Assembly (NCBI RefSeq): GCF_006402735.1
Contig: NZ_CP017174.1
Coordinates: 3,909,001 to 3,973,000 of the forward strand
Reading direction: 5' to 3'
Length of the DNA: 64,000 nt
Source: Myxococcus xanthus
Lineage (GTDB): Bacteria > Myxococcota > Myxococcia > Myxococcales > Myxococcaceae
This document shows positions 33,900-42,508 of this stretch, piece after piece (positions within the stretch are counted from its first letter, which is position 1; each line of letters starts with the position of its first letter). Under the pieces are notes generated by a model. The model did no database searches and was not told where the DNA came from. It worked only from the letters and a program-made list of their open reading frames with translations. The translations under genes and the position numbers were made by a program.

Positions 33900-34574
33900 G
33901 TGAAGGGTCTGATTGGCAAGAAGATCGGCATGACCCAGGTGTTCAACGATGAGGGCAACCTCATCCCGGTCACGGTGATCGACGTGGGCACCTGCCAGGT
34001 CGTTGGCAAGCGCACCCCGGAGAAGGACAGCTACTCCGCGGTGACTCTGGGCTTTGGTGAGATCCGCGAGAAGATTCTCAACCTGGCCGAGCGCGGCTTC
34101 TTCAAGAAGGCCAACGCGCCTTACCGCCGCCACCTGAAGGAGTTCCGCGTTACGCCGGAGGAGGCTGCCTCCTTCAACGTGGGCGACGCCGTCAAGGCGG
34201 ACATGTTCACCAAGGGCGAGCTGGTCGACGTGACCGGCATTACCAAGGGCCGCGGTTTCGCCGGCGTCATGCGCCGCTGGAACTTCAAGGGTTCGCAGAC
34301 GAAGACGCACGGTACGCACGAGTACCAGCGTCACCCGGGCGCCATCGGTCAGCGTAAGACGCCGGGCCGCGTGTACCCGAACAAGAAGATGCCCGGTCAC
34401 TACGGCGTGGATCAGGTCACCACCCAGAACCTGACCGTGGTGGACGTGGACGTGGAGAAGGGCCTGGTGCTCGTGAAGGGTGCCGTCGCCGGCCACAACG
34501 ACGGCGTCGTCTACATCCGCCCCAGCATCAAGGTGGCCATGCGCGCGCAGCACAAGGCCGCGCGCGGCGCGTAG
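33900..34574 (+). CDS. rplC: 50S ribosomal protein L3
   Basis: 224 residues with a GTG start (MKGLIGKKIGMTQVF). Family blocks are GITKGRGFAGVMRRWNFKG, HPGAIGQRKTPGRVYPNKK, MPGHYGVDQVTTQNL and LVLVKGAVAGHNDG. L3 binds 23S rRNA near the peptidyl transferase centre and starts assembly. It is normally second in the S10 operon, but here neither rpsJ nor rplD is next to it. It has its own promoter and terminator, so it is either a relocated single gene or a second copy. Confidence 0.97.
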   Translation: MKGLIGKKIGMTQVFNDEGNLIPVTVIDVGTCQVVGKRTPEKDSYSAVTLGFGEIREKILNLAERGFFKKANAPYRRHLKEFRVTPEEAASFNVGDAVKADMFTKGELVDVTGITKGRGFAGVMRRWNFKGSQTKTHGTHEYQRHPGAIGQRKTPGRVYPNKKMPGHYGVDQVTTQNLTVVDVDVEKGLVLVKGAVAGHNDGVVYIRPSIKVAMRAQHKAARGA

Positions 34575-34600
34575 TTCGCTGCTGAGCGTCTGAACGCTCG

Positions 34601-34650
34601 AAACGCCCCGCTTCCGGGCCCGATTCGTCGGGCATCCGGGCGGGGCGTTT
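34601..34650 (+). terminator. Terminator of rplC
   Basis: AAACGCCCCGC (34601-34611) and GCGGGGCGTTT (34640-34650) pair perfectly. Inside is a second hairpin, GCCCGA-ttcg-TCGGGC (34618-34633). GTTTGTCTTG ends the element. Confidence 0.92.
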
Positions 34651-34960
34651 GTCTTGCGGGGCAGGGTGCGTGCGGTTTCCGCGGGTGGGCAGGTGTCTGC
34701 CCCGCGTGACGACCCGCCTGCCTGCTTCATCACGTCCCGTGCCGCGGGATGCCCCGGAAACGTTGACCGGTGGGCGTCCGGTGGGGACGACCGTGAAAAG
34801 AATTCCGACTCCAGGCCATCTCGGCTTGTCGGTCGTGGAAGCCGTGCGCACATCCAGGCCCCACGAAGGAGTCTGAGCGTCAGGTGACGCGGACTCCGTG
34901 GCTCGGGGAGTTCCTTGCACTCCCGCTCATGGCGGCCCACCCCACGGGCCGGGCAGGATT
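34651..34960. other. 310-base region upstream of the nfs-type locus
   Basis: Should contain the promoter of the first beta-barrel gene. It holds a direct repeat CCGGTGGG twice (around 34770-34790) and an AT-richer spot (GTGAAAAGAATTCC, 34792-34805). No clean sigma70 or sigma54 core promoter is visible. No gene is convincing. Confidence 0.5.
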
Positions 34961-35782
34961 ATGATCGCACGCACGCTCTGCGTCTTTGCTTCGTTGGCCG
35001 TCTCGCTGGCGGCACCGGTTGCCGCGGCACAGGACGACGAGAACGTCCTGGACAACGTCGTCGTCCGCAACCGGCTGTACGAGCCGGGCGGCAAGTTGGA
35101 GGTGTCCTTCGGGGTCGGTCTGCCGCTGCAGACGCACCTGACGGCGCACTACGTCTTCAACGCCGGCGTGGCCTACAACCTCTTCGACACCTTCGCGGTG
35201 GAGGCACGGGCCGGCTACGCGGCCAGCCGTCACACGGGCCTGGCGCGTTCCATCTCCGAAAGCTTCCTCAACCGCGAGGACAAGCGCGTCACCGACGAGC
35301 TGGAAGACCTCTGGCAGATGAACGTGCACGGGGTGGCGGGTGTCCGCTGGGCGCCCATCTACGGGAAGCTCAGCCTGCTGTCGGACCTGCCAGCCCACTT
35401 CCAGGCCTACGTCTGGGCGGGCGGGGGCCTCGCCTCGCTCAAGCGCAACTCCGTGATCCAGTGCGCGCAGGTGGTGAACCGCGAGCTGGGCATCTGCGAC
35501 AACCGCACGTCGGTGGATGATCGCGGGTCGGCCACCCAGAACTTCTGGGTGAGTGAGTCGCGGGTCGCCCCGGTGGTGTCGGCGGCGGTGGGCTTCCGCT
35601 TCTTCATCCTGGACAAGCACGGCGTGCGCCTGGAGCTGCGCGACTGGGTCTTCCGGGACAACTACCGCGTCAACCTGGTGCGCGATGCGTGGGAGGCGGG
35701 GCAGGCGACGGGTGATCCCGCGCGCAGCCCTGGCCTCACGCACCTGGTGCAGTTCGACCTTGGCTACACCTTCTCCTTCTAG
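34961..35782 (+). CDS. nfsA: NfsA-like outer-membrane beta-barrel protein
   Basis: 273 residues from MIARTLCVFASLAVSLAAPVAAAQ, a signal peptide; an upstream extension is rejected. The rest alternates polar and hydrophobic residues in amphipathic strands (KLEVSFGVGLPLQTHLTAHY, HVRLELRDWVFRDNYRVNLV-like) and ends LVQFDLGYTFSF, with the C-terminal aromatic that BamA recognises. It fits the myxobacterial OM beta-barrel family that includes GltA/GltB and NfsA/NfsB. It is first of eight genes in nfsA-H order. In M. xanthus Nfs proteins form an envelope machine that rides on the AglRQS motor and shapes the polysaccharide spore coat. The symbol is given by gene order, so the Glt paralogue remains a possibility. 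Confidence 0.78.
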   Translation: MIARTLCVFASLAVSLAAPVAAAQDDENVLDNVVVRNRLYEPGGKLEVSFGVGLPLQTHLTAHYVFNAGVAYNLFDTFAVEARAGYAASRHTGLARSISESFLNREDKRVTDELEDLWQMNVHGVAGVRWAPIYGKLSLLSDLPAHFQAYVWAGGGLASLKRNSVIQCAQVVNRELGICDNRTSVDDRGSATQNFWVSESRVAPVVSAAVGFRFFILDKHGVRLELRDWVFRDNYRVNLVRDAWEAGQATGDPARSPGLTHLVQFDLGYTFSF

Positions 35783-35794
35783 GTCCACCTGACT

Positions 35795-37123
35795 ATGCGA
35801 CCGTTCCTGTCCCTCGCGCTCCTTGTCGCCACGGCCACGCAGGCCGCGCCACGCGTCCCGGCTCCGGCCTTCGCGCTGGCGCAGGTCCAGCAAGTGCCCG
35901 CGCCCGGTGCGGAGACGTCCGTGCCGCCACCATCCACGCAGTCCCAGTCGCTTCCGGAGGCCCCTGTCGGGCCCTCGTCCCGGCCCGAGCCGCTGGTGCC
36001 CGCCGAAGCCACGGAAGCGTCCGCGCCGCCCGCGGGTGTCCGCCCCAACTCGGCCCCGGCGCATGGCACCGACGAGGTGCCCGCGAGCGAGCCTTCCCGT
36101 GTTGACGACACCGCGCCGGTGCCCGCCGCCGAGCCCACGCCCACCGTGGAGACGGACTCTGCTCCCGCGACGACGGGCATGGCCGGGCAGGAGGCGCCGC
36201 CGGCTCCCGATGATGCGCCGGTGCTGGCGTCCGACCTGGGCTCCGATGCGCCGCGCACCACGGATGCGCAGCAGCAGCGACTGGTGAACGGAGCGCCGCT
36301 CTACAACCCCAACGTGTCGGTGCACATCGTCCAGAAGAAGCGCTTCGCGGACGAGGGCCGTCACGAGCTGACGGTGTACCCGGCCACGGTGCAGGTGAAC
36401 GGGAAGTACACCCACCACGTGGGCACGGCGGCGCACTACACCTATCACCTGCAGGAGAACTTCGCCCTCCAGGTGATGGGCCAGTACAACTGGTACTCGA
36501 ACGAGAGCGCCTTCAACATGGAGCTCATCGACAAGGTCCGTGAGCAGGCGCAGGCGGCCTCGTCGCTGCTCCTGGTGTGGGGCGCCCATGCGGGCGTGGA
36601 GGTGACGCCGCTCTACGGCAAGTTCGCCTTCCTCAACAACTCGCTCGCGCAGTTCAGCGTGGTGCTCAGTGGCGGCGCGGGCATCGGCTCCACGCGCCAC
36701 CTCATCCGCCCTGAGGTGACGAACGATGTAGAGGGCGAGTCGTTCCGGGTGCCCGCGCGCTTCGGTGACACGGGCACCAAGTTCATGGGCTCGGTGGGTG
36801 GCGGCTTCCGGCTCCAGTTCGGCGAGTCGTACGCGCTGCGCGTGGAGGTGAGGGACCTCATCTACACCGCGCGCGTGGACCGGGTGGATGGCTGCAACCT
36901 GGCGGACTTCGAGGCGCTCGAGGCGGCGCGTTCCACCAACCAGTCCTTCGCCTCGCTGAACCTGAGCGGCGGCTGCCGCTACGAGAAGTTCGACGGCATC
37001 GACCCGAAGACGAAGAAGAACTACCGCGAGGACATCATCCTGGGCCGCGACCTGGTGGCCGAGCCGTCCTCGGACGTCCTCAACAACGTGAGCTTCTACG
37101 CCGGCTTCTCTGTCCTCTTCTGA
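35795..37123 (+). CDS. nfsB: NfsB-like outer-membrane beta-barrel protein with Pro/Ala-rich linker
   Basis: 442 residues, 12 bases after nfsA. Signal peptide 1-18 (ends ATQAAP). Residues about 20-160 are Pro/Ala/Ser/Glu low complexity. The barrel covers about 170-442 (KFAFLNNSLAQFSVVLSGGAG, ALRVEVRDLIYTARVD, ending FYAGFSVLF). It repeats the layout of the first gene, including the conserved LRVEVRDL/LRLELRDW strand, so the two are paralogues. The linker may reach through the periplasm to partner proteins. The next gene starts 23 bases on. Confidence 0.78.
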   Translation: MRPFLSLALLVATATQAAPRVPAPAFALAQVQQVPAPGAETSVPPPSTQSQSLPEAPVGPSSRPEPLVPAEATEASAPPAGVRPNSAPAHGTDEVPASEPSRVDDTAPVPAAEPTPTVETDSAPATTGMAGQEAPPAPDDAPVLASDLGSDAPRTTDAQQQRLVNGAPLYNPNVSVHIVQKKRFADEGRHELTVYPATVQVNGKYTHHVGTAAHYTYHLQENFALQVMGQYNWYSNESAFNMELIDKVREQAQAASSLLLVWGAHAGVEVTPLYGKFAFLNNSLAQFSVVLSGGAGIGSTRHLIRPEVTNDVEGESFRVPARFGDTGTKFMGSVGGGFRLQFGESYALRVEVRDLIYTARVDRVDGCNLADFEALEAARSTNQSFASLNLSGGCRYEKFDGIDPKTKKNYREDIILGRDLVAEPSSDVLNNVSFYAGFSVLF

Positions 37124-37146
37124 TGCGCAGGAAGGCCCGAACCGCC

Positions 37147-38685
37147 ATGAAACGACTGCTCAGCCTCTTCGTCGCCCTGGCGCCGCTCGCGGTGTCCGCC
37201 CAGCCTGATTCGGGTGGCTACAACCGCGCGCTGGCCGCCTTCAACGCCGGTGACATGGACACCGCCGCGCCCCTCTTCTTCGAACTCGCGGAGAGCGCCT
37301 CCGACGCGGAGGTGAAGGGCAAGGCGGAGTACTTCCTCGGACAGGCCCTGGCCCAGAAGGGCCTGCCCGTGGCCGCCTTTATCGCCTATGCGGCCATCGT
37401 CAACGCCGGGCCCTCGCACCCCTCGTATCTCAAGGCGGTGGAGGGGCTGGTGGACATGCAGCAGCAACTGGATGAGCACAACCTCATCCCCAGCATCCTC
37501 AACCAGGCCTACACCGACGAGGTGCGCGACCGCTGGGTGACGCTGCCCAAGGAAGTGCTCGCGCGCATCAACTACCTGGTGGGCACGGTGAGCCAGCGCA
37601 AGAGCCGCTTCGAGGAAGCGCGCTCGCTGCTGGAGGCGGTCCCCCAGGACAGCCGCGTGTACGCGAAGTCGCGCTACCTGCTCGGCGTGGTGCTGGCGGA
37701 CCCGCGCTTCCCGGGCCGTCCCGGCGAGTCCACCGGGTTGGACAAGGACGCGCTGGCCGCCTTCAACGCGGTGCTGGCCGCGAAGGAGGGGCAGCTGGAC
37801 CTGCGCGCCACGCAGCACCTGGCGCTCCTCGCCCTGGGCCGGCTCCACTACCGCCGCGGCGAGTACGCCAACGCTAGCGCCGCCTATGAGCGAGTGCCGC
37901 GCTACTCGCGCTACTGGGACCAGGCCCTCTTCGAGAACGGCTTCGCGCGCTTCCAGAACGAGGACTTCGGTGGCGCGCTCGGCAGCCTCCAGGCGCTGCA
38001 CGCGCCGCAGTTCGCCGGGGCCTTCCAGCCCGAGTCGTGGATCCTGAAATCGACTGTCTATTACTACTCGTGTCTCTACGACGAGGTGAAGACGACGCTG
38101 GCGGCCTTCGACGAACTCTACGGCCCCATGGAGAAGCAGCTGGAGCCCTTCACCGGGGAGGACGTGCCGCTGGTGCAGTCCTTCAACCTGGTGGCGGCGG
38201 AGAACCGCCGGCTGCCGCGCCCGGTGTACCTGTGGCTGCGCAACAACGAGCGCATCCGCGAGGTGATGCGGATGCTGGAGCGCGTGGACAACGAGAAGCG
38301 TGCGCTGACGAACGGACGCTGGCGCGGCACGCCGCTGGCGGCGCAGTCCACCGCGTCGCTCGAGGAGGTGCGCGGGACGCTGCTGCAGGTGGGCGGCACG
38401 CTGGCGCAGAGCCGCATCCGTGAGGCAGCGGACAATCTGCGGACCTTCTCCGACCAGGCGGAAATCATCCGCGTGCAGACGGCATTGGATGAGAAGGATT
38501 TACTGCAGGCCGGCGTGGACCAGAAGGCGCTGCTGACGCGGCAGTCGCTGTATCGCCCGAAGATGCCAGGCGCGGCCTGGAACTACTGGAAGTTCCAGGG
38601 CGAGTTCTGGATCGACGAGATTGGTTATTACCAATACACGCTGAAGCGCGGCTGTCCGACGAAGACCGCTGAACAGCAGCCGTAG
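37147..38685 (+). CDS. nfsC: NfsC-like periplasmic TPR protein
   Basis: 512 residues from MKRLLSLFVALAPLAVSAQ, a signal peptide. TPR-like helix pairs cover about 25-300 (ALAAFNAGDMDTAAPLFFELA, KAEYFLGQALAQKGLPVAAF, LGRLHYRRGEYANASAAYE). The C-terminal 200 residues are helical and charged. GltC, the Glt counterpart, is a soluble periplasmic TPR protein, so a periplasmic adaptor role under the two barrels is inferred. A strong hairpin follows about 40 bases after the stop, so transcription may end or drop here. Confidence 0.75.
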   Translation: MKRLLSLFVALAPLAVSAQPDSGGYNRALAAFNAGDMDTAAPLFFELAESASDAEVKGKAEYFLGQALAQKGLPVAAFIAYAAIVNAGPSHPSYLKAVEGLVDMQQQLDEHNLIPSILNQAYTDEVRDRWVTLPKEVLARINYLVGTVSQRKSRFEEARSLLEAVPQDSRVYAKSRYLLGVVLADPRFPGRPGESTGLDKDALAAFNAVLAAKEGQLDLRATQHLALLALGRLHYRRGEYANASAAYERVPRYSRYWDQALFENGFARFQNEDFGGALGSLQALHAPQFAGAFQPESWILKSTVYYYSCLYDEVKTTLAAFDELYGPMEKQLEPFTGEDVPLVQSFNLVAAENRRLPRPVYLWLRNNERIREVMRMLERVDNEKRALTNGRWRGTPLAAQSTASLEEVRGTLLQVGGTLAQSRIREAADNLRTFSDQAEIIRVQTALDEKDLLQAGVDQKALLTRQSLYRPKMPGAAWNYWKFQGEFWIDEIGYYQYTLKRGCPTKTAEQQP

Positions 38686-38722
38686 GTTCACGAGCGCCGC
38701 TGTCACGCATGCACGTACCTTG

Positions 38723-38762
38723 AGGGGCCGGCTCCACGCGACACCGCGTGGAAGCGGCCCCT
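38723..38762 (+). terminator. Strong terminator-like hairpin between nfsC and nfsD
   Basis: Outer arms AGGGGCCG/CGGCCCCT and inner arms TCCACGCG/CGCGTGGA are both perfect 8-bp stems, separated by a 2x2 mismatch, with loop ACAC. The tail TCGTCGTTGTTG is only moderately T-rich. A perfect TTGACA lies just after (38772-38777) without a clear -10. Confidence 0.75.
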
Positions 38763-38899
38763 TCGTCGTTGTTGACAGTGCGCAAGCACCGTTCCACCGC
38801 CACTTCTCAATCCAGAAGTGCGCATCTACTTTCCGTCGTCCCTCGTCAGTGGGTGCTGGATTGCCCGCATGCCGGGTCGGCTTCACGGCAGGAGCTCGC

Positions 38900-41800
38900 A
38901 TGAAGGTGGTTCTTCGTTTCGGTGCGCTGGCGGTGGGCGCGGTGCTCATCACTGGCGGGGTGGGAGAGGCGGCGGAAACGCAGGCCCGCAAGGGGGGGAA
39001 GAAGCCCGCCGCGGCGTCCGCGTCGAAGACCTCCGGTGCGTCCAGCAAGGCGGGCGGGAAGAAGAAGTCCGCGAAGGCCCAGGTCGACCGCAAGGCAGGG
39101 GAGAAGGCGCCGCCGCCGGGTGTCGCGCCGGAGGACGTGCGGCAGGGGCCCGCGCGTGTTCAGCCCGCGTCGGCGAAGTTCGCGGAGCTGCCCCGCATCC
39201 CGGACGCCAAGCGGGACGCGCTGGCGGACAAGAAGCGCGACGAGGCCATCGCCGCCTTCAAGCGCCTCATCCCCAAGCTGCGGGACGGCAATCCGCAGAA
39301 GGCGGAGATGCTCTACCGCCTGTCGGAGCTCTACTGGGAGAAGTCCAAGTACCTCTACCAACTGGAGATGACGCGCTTCCTCGCGGCGGAGAAGGAATAC
39401 GACGCGGCCGTGGCGCGCGGCGAGAAGGTGGAGCCGCCCCAGAAGAACCACGCGGACAGCGAGCGCTACCGCACCGAGACAATGGACATCTACGAGGACA
39501 TCCTCCGCGCGTACCCGGACTATCCGCAGCGCGACGAGGTCCTCTTCTCCATGGGGTACAACTACTACGAGCTGGGACGCCGCGAGGACGCGGTGGCCCG
39601 CTACGAGGAGTTGATCCGCGACTTCCCCAAGTCGCAGTTCGTGCCGGACGCGTACATCCAGCTCGGCAACCACTACTTCGAGAACAACAAGCTCATCCCC
39701 GCCAAGGCGAACTACGAGAAGGCGCGGGACTCGCGCGTGCCGAAGATCTACGGCTACGCCGTCTACAAGCTGTCCTGGTGTGACTTCAACACCGGCGACT
39801 ACGAGCCCGGCCTGAAGAAGCTCCACGAGGTGGTGGACTACGCCGCGAAGAGCCCCGAGCTGGGTGACCTGCGCACCGAGGCGCTCAACGACCTGACGGT
39901 CTTCTACGTCCAGCTGGATCAGCCGAAGGAAGCCATCGCCTACTTCAAGGAGAAGGCGCCGGCGCAGCGCGTGGGCCGCCTGCTGGCCAAGACGGCCGCG
40001 GGCCTGGTGGACGCGGGCCACTTCGACAGCGCCATCCTCACGTACCGCACGCTCGTGGACGACGCGCCCATGGGCGCCAACGCGCCGGAGTACCAGCAGG
40101 CCATCGTCCGCGCCCACGAGGGCCTCCGCCAGCGCCAGCTGGTCCGCAAGGAAATGAAGCGGATGGTGGACCTCTACAGCCCCGGTGGCGAGTGGTGGAA
40201 GGCCAACGAGGGCAAGACGACCGTCCTGCGCAATGCCTTCAACGTCACCGAAGAGGCCATGCGCGTCATGGTCACCGAGTACCACCAGGAGGCGCAGAAG
40301 ACGCGCCAGGTGGAGACCTACCGGCTGGCGCGTGACATCTACAAGCAGTACGTGGAGGCGTTCGCCTCCAACGCGAACCCGGACTTCGTGGCGGACTCCG
40401 CCTTCAACCTCCGCTTCTTCTACGCGGAAATCCTCTGGGCCCTGGAGGAGTGGGAAGCGGCCGCGGCCGAGTACGACGCCGTGGTGGCCTTCAAGATTCC
40501 GGACCGCGACACAGCGCGCGAGGTCTCCAACGAGACGTACCGCAAGAGCGCTGCGTACAACGCCATCCTCGCCTACGACAAGCTGGTGAAGATCGAGCGC
40601 GGCCAGCTCGCCAGGAGCGACCTGCGTGACGGCCAGAAGGTCGACGAGAAGAAGGACAAGGGCGACGTCACCAAGCAGAAGATCGTCAAGCGCGACGCGA
40701 AGGACCGCCAGGAGGAGGCGCTCACGAAGTTCGAGGACCGGCTGGTCGCCGCGTGCGACGTCTACGTGAAGCTGTATCCGAACACGCAGGACGAAATCGA
40801 CCTGCGCTACCAGGCCGCCGTCACCCTCTATGACCGCAGCCACTTCGTGGACGCGGCCCGGCGCTTTGGCGAAATCATCGAGAAGTTCCCAGAGGAGCGC
40901 CGCTCGCGCGACGCGGCCGACCTCACCATGTACGTGCTGGAGAGCCGCGAGGAGTGGCTCGAGCTGAACACGCTGTCGAAGAAGTTCCTGGAGAACAAGA
41001 AGCTGTCCAAGCCCGGAACGGACTTCGCCGTGCGCGTCAGCCGCGTCGTCGAAGGCAGCCAGTACAAGTGGGTGGACGAAGTCGTCTACAAGAAGGAGAA
41101 GAACCCGAAGAAGGCCGCCGAGGAGTTCCTCCGCTTCGTGTCGGACTTCCCCAAGTCGGAGAACGCGGACCGCGCGCTCACCTACGCGATGGTCATCGCG
41201 CAGGAGGCGGGCGAAATCGACAAGGGCCTGGCCGCGGGCGAGCGGTTCCTCAAGGAGTACCCGCGCAGCCCCTTCGAGCTGAAGGCGCGTTACTCGCTGG
41301 CGGGCCTCTACGAGAAGGTCGCTGAGTACCGAAAGGCCGCCGTCATGGCGGAGTCCTTCGTGGCCAGCTACGACGCCGCGATGAAGGTGGACGACGCCAA
41401 CGGCAAGCGCAAGGCGACGAAGACGGCCGCCAAGGCGGCTGTCGCTCCGGGCGCCGAGGACGCGGAGTCCAAGCGCGAGCGGAAGGCCGCCGAGCGCAAG
41501 GCGCTGCTGGAGGAGGCCGACGCCTGGGTGGCGGATGCGCAGTTCAACGCGGGCGTCTGGTGGGAAGGCGCGGGCGAGCCACAGAAGGCCGTGGCCGCCT
41601 ACAACACCTACGTGTCCCGCTTCAAGGACCGCAAGGACGTGCCGCAGGTGGCCTTCGCGGCGGCGCTCGCGTGGGAGAAGGAGAAGCGGTGGAGCGAGGC
41701 GGCCCGGGCCTTCGGCGTCTTCGCGGAGACGTACGGCCGTGACTCGCGCTCCAGCTCCGCGCAGGTGTACCAGGCCCGCTACCACGAGCTGCTGGCGTAC

Positions 41801-42508
41801 GAGCAATTGAAGAACGCGCGCGAACAGGAGCGCGTGCAGGGCGAACTGGTGCGGGCCTGGAACCGGTTGCCGGAGAGCGCGCGCAAGGACACGGCGGTCC
41901 TCAATGCCTACGGCCATGCGCGCTTCCTGTCGCTGGAGCCGGCGTGGAAGCGCTACACGGGCATCCGCTTCTCGCGGGTGAGCACCATCCGCCGGGACCT
42001 GGCGGCGAAGCAGAAGGAGATCCAGCGGCTGGAGAAGGAGTACCTCGCGGTGCTGTCCACCGGCTCCGGTGACTGGGGCATCGCGGCGCTCACGCGCATC
42101 GGACTGGCCTATGCCGACTTCGCGCGCAACATCATGGACTCGCCGGACCCGTCCGGGCTCGATGAGGAGCAGCTCGCCATGTACCGCGGCGAGCTGGAGA
42201 ACCTGGCGCTGCCGCTGGAGGACAAGGCCTCCGAGGCCCTGGAGAAGGCGCTGGAGAAGGCCTACGAGCTGGGCGTCTACAGTCCGTGGACCCTGGCCGC
42301 GCAGGACCAGGTGAACCGCCTGCGTCCGGGGGCCTACGCGCAGGTGCGGCAGGTGAACTACCGCGGCAGCGACACGCTCGTCCGGTCGGACCTGGTGCGC
42401 GTGCTGGAAGGCGCCACCGCGACGACGCCGGTCCCGGCGGATTCCTCGAAGCCCTCGGATGACGAGGCGCAGACACCCACGGCGGCGCGCGGGGAGGTGC
42501 TGCGATGA
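38900..42508 (+). CDS. nfsD: NfsD-like giant TPR protein of the envelope machine
   Basis: 1202 residues from MKVVLRFGALAVGAVLITGG, chosen for the signal peptide and GGAG six bases upstream. A Lys/Ala-rich stretch (35-85) precedes a long array of TPR/helical repeats: IYEDILRAYPDYPQRDEVLF, SMGYNYYELGRREDAVARYE, AAEEFLRFVSDFPKSENADR and many more up to about 1050. A charged segment rich in Lys/Glu sits at about 855-900. GltD (AgmU) has the same plan. The stop overlaps the next gene start (ATGA). No enzyme motif; a periplasmic scaffold is likely. Confidence 0.78.
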   Translation: MKVVLRFGALAVGAVLITGGVGEAAETQARKGGKKPAAASASKTSGASSKAGGKKKSAKAQVDRKAGEKAPPPGVAPEDVRQGPARVQPASAKFAELPRIPDAKRDALADKKRDEAIAAFKRLIPKLRDGNPQKAEMLYRLSELYWEKSKYLYQLEMTRFLAAEKEYDAAVARGEKVEPPQKNHADSERYRTETMDIYEDILRAYPDYPQRDEVLFSMGYNYYELGRREDAVARYEELIRDFPKSQFVPDAYIQLGNHYFENNKLIPAKANYEKARDSRVPKIYGYAVYKLSWCDFNTGDYEPGLKKLHEVVDYAAKSPELGDLRTEALNDLTVFYVQLDQPKEAIAYFKEKAPAQRVGRLLAKTAAGLVDAGHFDSAILTYRTLVDDAPMGANAPEYQQAIVRAHEGLRQRQLVRKEMKRMVDLYSPGGEWWKANEGKTTVLRNAFNVTEEAMRVMVTEYHQEAQKTRQVETYRLARDIYKQYVEAFASNANPDFVADSAFNLRFFYAEILWALEEWEAAAAEYDAVVAFKIPDRDTAREVSNETYRKSAAYNAILAYDKLVKIERGQLARSDLRDGQKVDEKKDKGDVTKQKIVKRDAKDRQEEALTKFEDRLVAACDVYVKLYPNTQDEIDLRYQAAVTLYDRSHFVDAARRFGEIIEKFPEERRSRDAADLTMYVLESREEWLELNTLSKKFLENKKLSKPGTDFAVRVSRVVEGSQYKWVDEVVYKKEKNPKKAAEEFLRFVSDFPKSENADRALTYAMVIAQEAGEIDKGLAAGERFLKEYPRSPFELKARYSLAGLYEKVAEYRKAAVMAESFVASYDAAMKVDDANGKRKATKTAAKAAVAPGAEDAESKRERKAAERKALLEEADAWVADAQFNAGVWWEGAGEPQKAVAAYNTYVSRFKDRKDVPQVAFAAALAWEKEKRWSEAARAFGVFAETYGRDSRSSSAQVYQARYHELLAYEQLKNAREQERVQGELVRAWNRLPESARKDTAVLNAYGHARFLSLEPAWKRYTGIRFSRVSTIRRDLAAKQKEIQRLEKEYLAVLSTGSGDWGIAALTRIGLAYADFARNIMDSPDPSGLDEEQLAMYRGELENLALPLEDKASEALEKALEKAYELGVYSPWTLAAQDQVNRLRPGAYAQVRQVNYRGSDTLVRSDLVRVLEGATATTPVPADSSKPSDDEAQTPTAARGEVLR

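Noticed and set aside
34651-34960. Sigma54 promoter before nfsA
   Set aside because: TGGCTC and TTGC occur near 34900-34920 but are spaced wrongly for -24/-12.
38846-41917. About 1000-codon open frame on the minus strand opposite nfsD
   Set aside because: Leu/Val/Arg/His-rich shadow composition, no motif, no ribosome-binding site; nfsD on the other strand has clear TPRs.
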